A DNA stretch of 64,000 nucleotides from positions 29,089 to 93,088 of the forward strand of contig DAIDEE010000030.1 in NCBI GenBank assembly GCA_027308685.1, written 5' to 3'. The DNA is from Acidocella sp. (GTDB lineage Bacteria; Pseudomonadota; Alphaproteobacteria; Acetobacterales; Acetobacteraceae). Positions 18,530 to 26,705 of the stretch are shown in pieces. The notes below the pieces were generated by a model. That model ran no database searches, was not told the origin of the DNA, and saw only the letters and a list, made by a program, of their open reading frames with translations. Within the stretch, counting starts at the first letter, position 1. The number at the start of each line of letters is the position of its first letter. The translations under genes and the position numbers were made by a program.

Positions 18530-19254
18530 GACTTTTGGTTTTCCAGCATATCGCCTCCGAGCATCCCGGCAGCTTCCGCGACGTGATGCAGGCCTACGGC
18601 CACACCTGGGAGGCGGTTGAGCTTGACGAGGGCGAGGCGATTCCACCGCTCGATGATTGTGACGCACTCCTCGTCATGGGCGGGCCGATGGATGTATGGG
18701 AGGAGGCTGAACACCCCTGGTTGGTGGCCGAAAAAGCCGCCATCCGCAACTGGGTAATGGCAGGCCGCCCCTATCTTGGCATGTGCCTCGGCCACCAGCT
18801 TCTCGCCGAGGCCTGCGGTGGTGAGGCTAAATTAATGACCGCCCCGCCTGAAGTCGGCATCAGCCGCGTCACCCTCAGCCCCGACCCGCTGTTCGAGGAT
18901 GTGGGCGAGGTTTGCACCTGCTTTCAGTGGCACGGCGCGGAAGTGACCAAACTGCCGCCTGGCGGGCGCGTCATCGCCACCTCACCGGGTTGCGCCATTC
19001 AGGCCCAGGCCCTCGGCAGCCACGCTTATGGGCTGCAATTTCACATGGAACTCACCCACACCACCGCCGCCGAATGGGGTGCCATTCCGCAATATATTGC
19101 GGCCCTGGAACGGGTGAAGGGCCCAGGTGCCCTGCCCGCCATTCAGACAAGTGTTGAACAGAACTTCCCGGCATTGCACAGTGCCGCCACCACGATCTTC
19201 AGCAACTTCCTGAACATCGCGGCCCGCACCATCAGCGCCCAACAAGCCGCATAG
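18526..19254 (+). CDS. class I glutamine amidotransferase-like protein
   Basis: This 242-residue stand-alone glutaminase-type domain has the triad visible as Cys87 in YLGMCLGHQLL and His173-x-Glu175 in QFHMEL. The oxyanion region is VMGGPMDVWEE. The fold resembles the GATase of GMP synthase and the gamma-glutamyl hydrolases. Position between a molybdoenzyme (4-base overlap) and a GS-like ligase (12-base gap) suggests it hydrolyses a gamma-glutamyl intermediate, as PuuD does, or transfers ammonia. That role is inference. Confidence 0.85.
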   Translation: MRLLVFQHIASEHPGSFRDVMQAYGHTWEAVELDEGEAIPPLDDCDALLVMGGPMDVWEEAEHPWLVAEKAAIRNWVMAGRPYLGMCLGHQLLAEACGGEAKLMTAPPEVGISRVTLSPDPLFEDVGEVCTCFQWHGAEVTKLPPGGRVIATSPGCAIQAQALGSHAYGLQFHMELTHTTAAEWGAIPQYIAALERVKGPGALPAIQTSVEQNFPALHSAATTIFSNFLNIAARTISAQQAA

Positions 19255-19266
19255 GGACCCCACGCA

Positions 19267-20616
19267 ATGTCACGCCCGTATTTCCACCACACGCCTGAAA
19301 CCGCCAGCGACTTCGCCCAAAACCTCCGCGAAAACTCGGTTGAATATGTCCGTTTTGAACTGCCCGACCTCGCCGGCCTCTCTCGCGGTAAAACCGTGCC
19401 GATGAACCATGTGGAAAGCTACACGCTGAATGGGTTGAACCTTTACGGCGGTGCCGTCACGCTGGATTCCGCGTCCATCCCCATCCAAGGCACTGGCTAT
19501 AACGAGGATATCAACTTCGCTGACTGTCTGATGATCCCGGACCCGGACACCGTGAGCAACGTACCCTGGCTTGCCAACACCGCGCGGGTGATCTGCGATA
19601 CCAAATGGTATGACGGCCGCCCGCAACCCGCCGCCCCCCGCACCGTGCTGAAAAACATCCTCAGCCTCGCCGCCCAAATGGGTTACGGCGTGAAAATGGG
19701 CCATGAGTATGAATTTTATGTGGTGGACGCCGCCACCCGCAAACCGCTTTACACCGGCCAGCCGATCTTCGTCACCTCACTGCTGCACCAGCACCCGGCG
19801 CTTGATAAACTGATGCGCGTGCTGAACCTCAGCGGCGTTGATATGATCACCGCCAACGGCGAATATGGCCCGAGCCAATGGGAGCTGAACTTCGCCGCCG
19901 CTGACGGCATTGCCGCCGCTGACCGCGCCTTCGTGTTCAAAAATACCGTCAAGGAATTTCTGCACACTGAAGGCCTGCTGGCCACCTTCATGACCAAGCC
20001 GTACAAGGGTCTTGCAGGTTCCTGCTCGCATTTTCATATCTCATTGTACGACCTCGCGACCGGGCGCAACGTGTTTCTTGATGCCAGCGACAAGGACGGC
20101 ATGAGCCCGATCATGAAGCAATTCACCGCCGGGATCCTGGAACACGCCGCCGCCGCGCAGGCAATTTGGAACCCCACGCCGAACTGCTACCGCCGCATCC
20201 GCCCGCATACGTTCGCCCCCTCCAATATCTCGTGGGGCGTGGAAGACCGTTCCGCCTCGGTGCGCATCAAGGCCAGCAAGGACAAGCGCCAGCACCTTGA
20301 AGTGCGGGTGCCCTCAGCGCTTTCCAACCCCTACCTCACCGCCGCCGCCACCATTGCCGCCGGGCTGTTGGGCATGCAGCATGAGAGCGTGCTGGCGCCG
20401 GAGCGTTCCGGCCTGAAGGAAGCTGACGACAGCTTCAAAAAACTGCCGACCGAGATGCATGAATCACTCGCGGCACTGGAGGCCGATACCGATTTCATCC
20501 ACATGCTGGGCTCGGAATTTGTCGGTGTATTCCAGAAAGTGAAAGCCGCTGAGATATTGCGCCTGCGCGAGGATATTCCGGCTGCCGAGACCAACGAATA
20601 TTTCGATTTATATTGA
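19267..20616 (+). CDS. glutamine synthetase-like ATP-dependent ligase (PuuA/GlnA-like)
   Basis: This 449-residue member of the glutamine synthetase superfamily is distinct from the GlnA at 7191. It keeps the metal and substrate motifs: MGHEYEFYVVD, NGEYGPSQWELNF (Glu ligands), GSCSHFHISLYD (His) and RIKASKDKRQHLEVRVPSALSNPYL. It lacks the GlnA adenylylation loop [10 protein letters not shown]. Relatives gamma-glutamylate amines such as putrescine (PuuA) or methylamine (GmaS). The amine here is unknown. Being 12 bases behind the amidotransferase supports a gamma-glutamyl pathway. Confidence 0.88.
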   Translation: MSRPYFHHTPETASDFAQNLRENSVEYVRFELPDLAGLSRGKTVPMNHVESYTLNGLNLYGGAVTLDSASIPIQGTGYNEDINFADCLMIPDPDTVSNVPWLANTARVICDTKWYDGRPQPAAPRTVLKNILSLAAQMGYGVKMGHEYEFYVVDAATRKPLYTGQPIFVTSLLHQHPALDKLMRVLNLSGVDMITANGEYGPSQWELNFAAADGIAAADRAFVFKNTVKEFLHTEGLLATFMTKPYKGLAGSCSHFHISLYDLATGRNVFLDASDKDGMSPIMKQFTAGILEHAAAAQAIWNPTPNCYRRIRPHTFAPSNISWGVEDRSASVRIKASKDKRQHLEVRVPSALSNPYLTAAATIAAGLLGMQHESVLAPERSGLKEADDSFKKLPTEMHESLAALEADTDFIHMLGSEFVGVFQKVKAAEILRLREDIPAAETNEYFDLY

Positions 20617-20627
20617 TGGCGATCCTC

Positions 20628-20660
20628 GTCGTCATCCCCGCGCCAGCGGGGGCCTCCCCA
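20628..20660. repeat. REP-like palindromic element
   Basis: The GTCATCCCCGCGCCAGCGGGG stretch forms a CCCCGC/GCGGGG hairpin with a four-base loop. It resembles the CGTCATCCCCGC...GCGGGG palindromes scattered between genes in many alphaproteobacteria. It sits between the GS-like gene and the TIM-barrel gene. Only one clear copy was seen in this window. Confidence 0.45.
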
Positions 20661-20677
20661 GCCAGTTGCCGCACGCC

Positions 20678-21343
20678 ATGAACTTCATCTTCATGCTTAC
20701 CCGCGATGACCGCACCATTCCCGACTGCCTCGATGTCATCGCGCAAATCATGCCCCTCAACATCTGCCACATCGGCTTCAAGGACATCGGCGCTGATCTG
20801 GAAACCCTCAGAACCCTCAACCAAAAAATCCAAGCCAGCGGTGCGGTCAGCTATCTCGAAGTGGTGGCGACCTCTCCGCAAGCCGCCCTCAACTCCGCCC
20901 GGATGGCGGTGGAAATCGGCGTTAACCGCCTGCTTGGTGGCACACAGGTTGCTGAAACACTAGACATACTGAACGGCTCAAATATCAACTACTACCCGTT
21001 TCCCGGCACCCCCAGCGGACACCCCACCAAACTCGGCGGCACGCCCACGCAAATCCACGCCCACACCTGCGATTTTTTGGCGCAGGGCTGCGACGGGGTG
21101 GATTTGCTGGCGTACCGCGCCACTGAGGCCGAGCCGGTGGCCCTCGTTGAAGCCGCCCGCCGCGCGCTGGGGGATAAAACCCTGATCGTCGCCGGTGATA
21201 TCAATGGCCCTGAACGCATCGCCGCCGTCCGCAACGCGGGAGCCGACGCTTTCACCATCGGCTCCGCCGCCTTCAACCTATCCTTCTCCCCCGCCACCAC
21301 CCTCACTGGCCAGTTGCAGGCGATTATGGAGTGTGTGGGGTAA
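20678..21343 (+). CDS. TIM-barrel protein of unknown function
   Basis: This 221-residue protein has alternating beta/alpha units and a C-terminal phosphate-binding-like pattern: DKTLIVAGDINGPERIAAVRNAGADAFTIGSAAF resembles the last two strands of HisA/HisF/TrpC-type barrels. An earlier NRLLGGTQ and an FPGTPSGHPTKLGG segment could shape the active site. The track starts at a TTG, but the ATG at 20678 (MNFIFMLTRDD) is preferred. It follows the GS-like gene by 61 bases with a palindrome between, so it may be the fourth gene of the operon. No specific reaction can be named. Confidence 0.6.
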   Translation: MNFIFMLTRDDRTIPDCLDVIAQIMPLNICHIGFKDIGADLETLRTLNQKIQASGAVSYLEVVATSPQAALNSARMAVEIGVNRLLGGTQVAETLDILNGSNINYYPFPGTPSGHPTKLGGTPTQIHAHTCDFLAQGCDGVDLLAYRATEAEPVALVEAARRALGDKTLIVAGDINGPERIAAVRNAGADAFTIGSAAFNLSFSPATTLTGQLQAIMECVG

Positions 21344-21346
21344 CGC

Positions 21347-22237
21347 TCACGCCCGCGGCACAGAACCCGGGCCGCTGAAGGAAGTTGTTGCCGGCATTGT
21401 GCCCTGGTTCATCGCCGGCACGTTCAGCGCCACCGAAGCACCTAGCGCGTTCGCCATGTCGGTCGGCACCAGAATTGTCACGCCGCGGTCTTTGTTCATG
21501 TCATAAATCAGCCCCATCTGCCGGATTTGCAGCGCCACCGGGTTCTGGTGATAAATCTGGCTGGCGGCAGCGATCTGTTCGGCAATCGCCACTTCCGCAC
21601 TGGCCAATGTCACCCGCGCCTGTTTCTCTTTTTCGGCCTGGGCGTTGCGGCTCATGGCGTCGTTCAACTCCGGTGGAATTTTCACATCGCGGATTTCCAC
21701 CGAGATTTCACCGATACCCCAGCCCATGGATTTTTTGGTGATATATTCGCGCAACGTCGCATCCATCGCTTCGCGTTCCGAGAGAATATTATTCAACGTT
21801 GTCGAACTTATCACTTCGCGCAAGCTGGTCTGCGCCACCTGCGCGATCATACCGCGATAATCGGTCAATTCCGTCGCGGCGCGTTTCACATCCTGCACGC
21901 GCCAGAACATAATCGAATCCATCGTCACCGAAACAGCGTCGGAGGTCAGGGTATCCTCCGCTGAGATGCGGGTGCTTTGGCGGCGTGTATCAACTGTGGC
22001 GTACACAGTTTCAATCGCGGGGATAAGGAAATACAGCCCCGGCCCACGCACCCCGGCGAAGCGACCAAAGCGCAGCACCACGGCGCGTTCCCATTCGGCT
22101 GCGATACGGAATGTTAATCCGAAGATCACGCCGATGAAAATGATAACCAGGCCCGGCACTTGCAGGTTCAGCAGTGCAAACACCACCGCCCCGATAACGA
22201 CGATGATAAAAGCGATAACAGCAACCGCGCTATTCAT
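21347..22237 (-). CDS. slipin / SPFH (band 7) membrane protein
   Basis: This 296-residue stomatin-like protein has two N-terminal hydrophobic segments (about 3-45), then the SPFH core starting at EWERAVVLRFGRFAGVRGPGLYFLIP, a VTMDSIMFWRV strand and a long helical region AQAEKEKQARVTLASAEVAIAEQI that oligomerises in this family. Such proteins organise membrane microdomains; many are paired with an NfeD partner, which is absent here. It is convergent with the preceding TIM-barrel gene, three bases apart. Confidence 0.9.
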   Translation of the reverse strand: MNSAVAVIAFIIVVIGAVVFALLNLQVPGLVIIFIGVIFGLTFRIAAEWERAVVLRFGRFAGVRGPGLYFLIPAIETVYATVDTRRQSTRISAEDTLTSDAVSVTMDSIMFWRVQDVKRAATELTDYRGMIAQVAQTSLREVISSTTLNNILSEREAMDATLREYITKKSMGWGIGEISVEIRDVKIPPELNDAMSRNAQAEKEKQARVTLASAEVAIAEQIAAASQIYHQNPVALQIRQMGLIYDMNKDRGVTILVPTDMANALGASVALNVPAMNQGTMPATTSFSGPGSVPRA

Positions 22238-22248
22238 GGCATATTCCT

Positions 22249-22701
22249 TTATTTATTTCGCATCGGCACTATAGCCGAGCTTTTCATCTCCTGCACCGGC
22301 TCGCCATGCTGGTTCAGCGTTGTCATTTTATTTGTAATAATTCCCCAGCCTGGCTTGCTGGTACTGGCCCGCACCGCCAGCAATTCCACTCGCAACCGCA
22401 GCGTATCGCCGGGGCGCACCGGCTTCAGCCATTTCAGCGATTCAAACCCCAGCCCCACCGTGCCGGGTGCCGGCTGATAATGCCGCCCGGTCACCAACAA
22501 CCGCATGGTCAGGCTGGCTGTGTGCCAGCCGCTGGCGATCAACCCGCCGGTCACCGCCGCCGCTACGGCTGGGTCAACATGCATCGGCTGCGGGTCGAAT
22601 TGCTTGCCAAATTCGATAATGTCGGACTCACTCACCGTCACTGGTCCGGCCTCGGTCACTTGCCCCACGGCGAAATCTTCAAAATACATCGGCTCGGTCA
22701 T
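22249..22701 (-). CDS. MaoC-family hot-dog dehydratase
   Basis: This 150-residue hot-dog protein has the R-hydratase motif: FGKQFDPQPMHVDPAVAA (Asp, His catalytic pair) followed by GLIASGWHTASLTMRLLV. MaoC-like enzymes hydrate enoyl-CoA or act in related acyl-CoA chemistry. The physiological substrate is unknown. It is 11 bases upstream of the slipin gene on the same strand, although a functional link is not obvious. Confidence 0.88.
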   Translation of the reverse strand: MTEPMYFEDFAVGQVTEAGPVTVSESDIIEFGKQFDPQPMHVDPAVAAAVTGGLIASGWHTASLTMRLLVTGRHYQPAPGTVGLGFESLKWLKPVRPGDTLRLRVELLAVRASTSKPGWGIITNKMTTLNQHGEPVQEMKSSAIVPMRNK

Positions 22702-22746
22702 CGTCTCTCCCTCGCGGCACTACAGCTTTATGGTTAGGATATGGGC

Positions 22747-24003
22747 ATGAGCACTGAGGTTTTACTACTGGCGTTGATTATTGTGGCCGTTTTACTGGCA
22801 GCGGTGCTGGCTTGGGCGGCATGGCGGGCGGCTGAGCAATCGCCCGAGCGGCTGCGCCTGCTGCTGGAACAAAATCTGGCCGCCAACCGCGCCGAGGCGC
22901 TCACCACCCGCGAGGTGCTGGCCGCCATGGAAGGCCGCCTCGCCGCCGCCATCCAATCCGGCACCACCGAGGCGCTCTCGAAGGCGTTCGAGCAGATCAA
23001 CACCGCTGTGCAGGCGGTCGCCACCACCACCGACCTGCTGCGCAAACAGGCCGCCGAGGATAACCAGAAAACCCTGACCATACTGGAAACCCGCCTGACC
23101 ACCATCCAGACCTCGGTGAACGAGAAATTGCACGAGGCGGTGGATCAGCAGATGACCAACAGCTTCGCCCGCGTGCTGGAGCAGTTCGCGCAGGTGCAGC
23201 AGGCGATGGGCGAGGTGCAATCCGCCGCCGCCCAAATCGGTGACCTCAAACGCATTTTCTCCAACGTCAAAACCCGCGGTGGCTGGGGCGAGGCGCAACT
23301 GGGCGCGATGCTGGAGCAGGTGCTGCCGCCCGGCGCGTTTGAGCGTAATTTCGCGGTGCAGGAAGGCTCGCGCGAGCGGGTTGATTTCGCCATCCGGATG
23401 CCGGCCCGCAGCCTGTTATGGCTGGCGGTGGATAGTAAGTTCCCCACCGAGGATTACGAGCGCCTTTTACTGGCCGCCGAAACCGCCGACCTTGATGCCG
23501 AGCGCACCGCCCGTGATAACATCGCGATTCGCATCCGGCTGGAGGCCAAAAAAATTCGCGAAAAATACATCTGCCCGCCCGATACAGTAGATTTCGGCGT
23601 GATGTATCTGCCCTCCGACGGCTTGTTCGCCGAGGTCGCCCGCATCCCCAACCTGATCGACGAAATCCGGGTGCGCGAAAAAGTCATTATTCTGGGGCCG
23701 ACTTTGCTGCCGGCCATGCTGCAGACCATCCACCTCGGCCATATCACGCTGGATTTGGAAAAACGCGCCGGCGAGATCGGCAAACTGCTAGGCGCCACCC
23801 GCACCGAAATGACCAAGATGGACGATATTCTCGGCAAGCTGGCGGCCAATGCCTCGGCCATGTCCTCCAACATCGAACGCGCCCGCACCCGCACCCGCGC
23901 CGTCAGCCGGGTGCTGCGCACGGTTGAGATGGTGGAGTCCGGCCCTGCCCAGGTGATGCTGGGCTTGGACGCCGAAGACCCCGAGCCGCTTGCACAAGCA
24001 TAG
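22747..24003 (+). CDS. rmuC: DNA recombination protein RmuC homologue
   Basis: RmuC limits rearrangements at inverted repeats and is a predicted PD-(D/E)XK nuclease. The 418-residue product has an N-terminal membrane helix (VLLLALIIVAVLLAAVLAWAAW), a long coiled coil (about 30-150), then the nuclease core with GGWGEAQLGAMLEQVLPPGAF, VDFAIRMP and VDSKFPTEDYERLL. AGGA lies seven bases before the second ATG (22747), which is chosen over the ATG at 22741. Confidence 0.93.
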   Translation: MSTEVLLLALIIVAVLLAAVLAWAAWRAAEQSPERLRLLLEQNLAANRAEALTTREVLAAMEGRLAAAIQSGTTEALSKAFEQINTAVQAVATTTDLLRKQAAEDNQKTLTILETRLTTIQTSVNEKLHEAVDQQMTNSFARVLEQFAQVQQAMGEVQSAAAQIGDLKRIFSNVKTRGGWGEAQLGAMLEQVLPPGAFERNFAVQEGSRERVDFAIRMPARSLLWLAVDSKFPTEDYERLLLAAETADLDAERTARDNIAIRIRLEAKKIREKYICPPDTVDFGVMYLPSDGLFAEVARIPNLIDEIRVREKVIILGPTLLPAMLQTIHLGHITLDLEKRAGEIGKLLGATRTEMTKMDDILGKLAANASAMSSNIERARTRTRAVSRVLRTVEMVESGPAQVMLGLDAEDPEPLAQA

Positions 24004-24024
24004 AACCCAGCCGATATCACGCTC

Positions 24025-24681
24025 ATGATTGTCACGCTCCGCCACGGCCTTAACACCCTCGTTGCTGCTACCCTGCTGCTGCTGTCCGCCTGCCATAAGA
24101 ATTTGTCGGACCAGGATGTCAGCATCCAAGGGCTGGTGCCGCCGCTGGCGATCTCGATGCAGGATGTCACCACCCGCAAGCCGGTTACCGCCGCCGATTT
24201 TCAGGGCAAGGTCACGCTACTGTATTTCGGCTATACCAACTGCCCGGATGTCTGCCCCTTCACGCTCGGCAACATCGACAAAATCATCAAGCAGCTCGGA
24301 CCGCTGGCCAGCGACGTGACGGTGCTGTTCGTCACCGTTGACCCGGACCGCGACACCCCGGCCACCCTGGCGCAATACGCCGCATTATTTGGCCCCGATG
24401 TGCAGGGGCTGCGCGGCACGCCCGATGAGCTTTACAGCCTGGCGCGGCGCTACCGCGTGGTATTCTCAGTCACCAAACCTACGGCCACCACCGCGTACCA
24501 GGTCACGCATTCAGCCGCGGTTTACGTTTTCAACGCCAAGGGTGACGCACAATTCCTGATCTCAGGGCTGGACACCGACAAACCTGATATCGCCGGCATC
24601 ACCGATGATTTGCGCGGCGTGATTAACCAGAACGCCCATGTCTCACTGTTAAGCTGGCTGGAAAGCCTTACTTCAAGCTAG
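24025..24681 (+). CDS. SCO1/SenC copper-binding lipoprotein
   Basis: SCO proteins deliver or reduce copper for the CuA centre of cytochrome oxidase. The 218-residue product has a lipobox LLLLSAC (Cys23), a thioredoxin fold with the copper-binding CPDVC (Cys73, Cys77) after LLYFGYTN and the ligand His162 in YQVTHSAAVYVF. It is one of two SCO paralogues here; its 3' end overlaps by 14 bases the convergent cytochrome c gene. Confidence 0.92.
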   Translation: MIVTLRHGLNTLVAATLLLLSACHKNLSDQDVSIQGLVPPLAISMQDVTTRKPVTAADFQGKVTLLYFGYTNCPDVCPFTLGNIDKIIKQLGPLASDVTVLFVTVDPDRDTPATLAQYAALFGPDVQGLRGTPDELYSLARRYRVVFSVTKPTATTAYQVTHSAAVYVFNAKGDAQFLISGLDTDKPDIAGITDDLRGVINQNAHVSLLSWLESLTSS

Positions 24682-25000
24682 ATAGATATCCGGCCACCGC
24701 GTCGGTTTCCGCCGGGCTCAGCGCCTGCGCGATATATTGCATCGAGGCATTGCCGCCCTCGCCATTGGCGAAATGCGCCAGCGCGGATTTAATAACCCCT
24801 TCTGGCAGGCCCGCCAGCTTCGGTGCGCCGATGGAGGTGTTTCCACCTGCGTTAACCCCATGACAAGCCGCGCACGGCATCGCGCCCGCACCATCACCAT
24901 GCAGGAATATCTGCTGGCCATTGGGAGACTCCGCCAGCGCCGGGGCTGTGAACGCCCCTACCACCGTTATGGCGAGCGTTGCGAGATGCCTAAGGCGCAT
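24668..25000 (-). CDS. class I c-type cytochrome
   Basis: This 110-residue secreted mono-haem cytochrome has a signal peptide ending at ALAES and haem motif CAACH (43-47) in MPCAACHGVNAGG, with PKLAG and Met87 (NASMQYIAQAL) as the likely sixth ligand. It resembles small c553/c4-type electron carriers. The ATG at 25000 overlaps the end of the PCu(A)C gene by 11 bases, suggesting co-translation. It may donate electrons to a terminal oxidase encoded outside the window. Confidence 0.9.
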   Translation of the reverse strand: MRLRHLATLAITVVGAFTAPALAESPNGQQIFLHGDGAGAMPCAACHGVNAGGNTSIGAPKLAGLPEGVIKSALAHFANGEGGNASMQYIAQALSPAETDAVAGYLSSLK

Positions 25001-25412
25001 TCTGCGCCCCATACACCGGCAGCGTTGCAACCACGATACTGCCATCCTGCAGGCGCAGCGTCACCGGCACTTTATCGCCTAGTTTCATCGTTGGCTGCAT
25101 GCACATCAAATGATAGCCACCAGGCGCCAACGTCGCGCTGCCATGCGCGGGTACCGTGATGCTCTGCACATCCATCATCATCGCCATCCCGCTGGTATCA
25201 GCGCTTTTATGCAGCATCAGCATCCCGCAGGCCGGTGAAGCGGCGCCGGTAATCACTACATCCGCCGCCCCCGGATTTTGCAGCTCCATATAGCCCGCCG
25301 CTGGAATGCTCGGCAGCAAATAGCGCATCCAGGGTTTCTCCACTGTCAATTCCGGCGTCGCGGCTTGCGCCACCAACGGCAGCAACAGCAAAACAACCAG
25401 AAAAACTCTCAT
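24990..25412 (-). CDS. periplasmic copper chaperone PCu(A)C
   Basis: PCu(A)C binds Cu(I) in the periplasm and works with SCO proteins in CuA assembly. The 140-residue protein has a signal peptide (MRVFLVVLLLLPLVAQA), the metal site His68 in MLMLHKS followed by a Met-rich GMAMMMDV, and the second half GGYHLMCM (His101, Met103), which matches the H-M...H-x-M ligand pattern. It lies between a SCO gene (4-base overlap) and a cytochrome c gene, a classical arrangement. Confidence 0.93.
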   Translation of the reverse strand: MRVFLVVLLLLPLVAQAATPELTVEKPWMRYLLPSIPAAGYMELQNPGAADVVITGAASPACGMLMLHKSADTSGMAMMMDVQSITVPAHGSATLAPGGYHLMCMQPTMKLGDKVPVTLRLQDGSIVVATLPVYGAQNAP

Positions 25413-26035
25413 ACTTTCACCAACGGCTTGATCAGCCCCGCCACCAGATCAATATCTGCCTTGCCCTGCGCCAAGGTGCCCAGAATATAATGGGCTTTAC
25501 CGGAAACCCCAAACCCATACACCGCGTCACTATGGGTTATGTCCGCCACCGGGTCCGGGGCATCGGCGCTCGTCACAGCGGTATATTCAACGCCATAACG
25601 TTTCGCCAACGCCGCCAGTTGCGTGCTGGTGCCGTGCAAACCGTCAAACACCGGTGCTGCGCCAAAATTCGCCATATATTTTTTCAACACCATCGGCGTA
25701 TCATAAGCCGGGTCGATGGTCACGAACAGCACCCGCAACTGCTGCCCGTCTGCCCCCATTTTGCGCACCAATCTGGCGGCATTTTCCATCGTTAACGGAC
25801 AGGTATCGGTACAACGGGTAAAGCCGAAATATAAAATCACCGGATGCCCGGCGAAGTCCGCTGCCGTAACCACCGCACCCGTGGAGGCCAAAGTCATCTC
25901 AAACCGCAAATCCGGCAGTTGCCCCGTAATGTCTGCGTAGGCCGGGCCATCGTCGGCCAGGGCGAACCCGGCTGGCCATAACGTTGCCGCACCCGCCAAC
26001 ACCAATCCCTGCCGCCGCGTCAAACCCTTCATCAT
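25409..26035 (-). CDS. SCO1/SenC family protein (second copy)
   Basis: This 208-residue exported SCO protein has N-terminal RR (GLTRRQGLVLAGAATLWPAG), a possible Tat-type signal. The copper site is CTDTC (Cys75, Cys79) after LYFGFTR, with His168 in DITHSDAVYGFG. The track begins 17 codons upstream; the MM pair at 26035/26032 marks the likely start. It overlaps the PCu(A)C start by four bases and probably supplies the same oxidase. Confidence 0.92.
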   Translation of the reverse strand: MMKGLTRRQGLVLAGAATLWPAGFALADDGPAYADITGQLPDLRFEMTLASTGAVVTAADFAGHPVILYFGFTRCTDTCPLTMENAARLVRKMGADGQQLRVLFVTIDPAYDTPMVLKKYMANFGAAPVFDGLHGTSTQLAALAKRYGVEYTAVTSADAPDPVADITHSDAVYGFGVSGKAHYILGTLAQGKADIDLVAGLIKPLVKV

Positions 26036-26113
26036 ATGTTCTCCTGGCAGCGGCACGAAACCCATCGCACCACTGCTATAGACCAAACCTTACCCAACTG
26101 GAAGGTTACGTCA

Positions 26114-26166
26114 TCACCTTATGTTTAGGTTACTTCGTCACCTTATGTTTAGGTTACTTCGTCACC
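26114..26166. repeat. 24-base tandem duplication at the 3' end of the CHRD gene
   Basis: Two perfect 24-base units (26114-26137 and 26138-26161), beginning TCACCTTATGTTTAGG, are followed by a five-base start of a third. The second unit contains the stop codon of the CHRD gene, so the last codons (V-T-K-stop) and downstream sequence have been duplicated. The protein end is unaffected because the upstream stop is used first. Confidence 0.85.
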
Positions 26167-26585
26167 AGCATCTGCGCCCGGGCTTCACCCATCGGGGCCG
26201 CCTTGGTGTGCAGGTTCACATAGGTTTTGCCGGCTTCCAGAATTTTCTCCTGGGCTTTGGTCACTTTCACGGTGCCGGTCATGCCGTTCACATAAGGGCC
26301 GGGGATGGGGATCAACACCTTAGCGGACTCACCCGCACTGGCCGGGCCATGAAAATGCGCAGCTAGCACCGGGCCGGTGAGACCTGCGAAGGTGATCGAG
26401 TATTTCAGCATATCGGTGCTGGTATCCAACGTCGCCTCGGCCATGCCGGAGGGGACGGATACGCCCTTGCCTTCAGTGCCAAAGTTACCGGACAGGTTAA
26501 TGGTTTTGGCCATCGCCACGCCGCCAAAAGCCAACATTGCGGCAGCCGCCAGCGGCAGTACAGTCATTTTTGTTAGACGCATCAT
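26154..26585 (-). CDS. CHRD-domain secreted protein
   Basis: This 143-residue exported protein has a signal peptide (LPLAAAAMLAFGGVAMA) and the CHRD pattern: SGMAEATLDTSTDMLKYSITFAGLTGPVLAAHFHGPA, followed by KTYVNLHTKAAPMGEARAQM, which contains the conserved NLHT...GE. CHRD domains were named from chordin; bacterial ones are periplasmic and of unknown function. The ATG at 26585 is preferred over the track start. It is upstream of the SCO-PCu(A)C-cytochrome genes on the same strand. Confidence 0.88.
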   Translation of the reverse strand: MMRLTKMTVLPLAAAAMLAFGGVAMAKTINLSGNFGTEGKGVSVPSGMAEATLDTSTDMLKYSITFAGLTGPVLAAHFHGPASAGESAKVLIPIPGPYVNGMTGTVKVTKAQEKILEAGKTYVNLHTKAAPMGEARAQMLVTK

Positions 26586-26705
26586 AAATTCTCCCTTGTT
26601 GATCACGCGGCCACCTGGGGCCACGCGCTATATATGGGCTGCTATGCCGTAGCGTGAAGTGTTTCCCGTTGCACAAGCTGGCTTCGCAGCGCACAAGTTT
26701 GCGAT

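Noticed and set aside
26114-26166. short CRISPR-like repeat
   Set aside because: There are only two adjacent full copies with no spacers, and they overlap a gene end; this is a tandem duplication.
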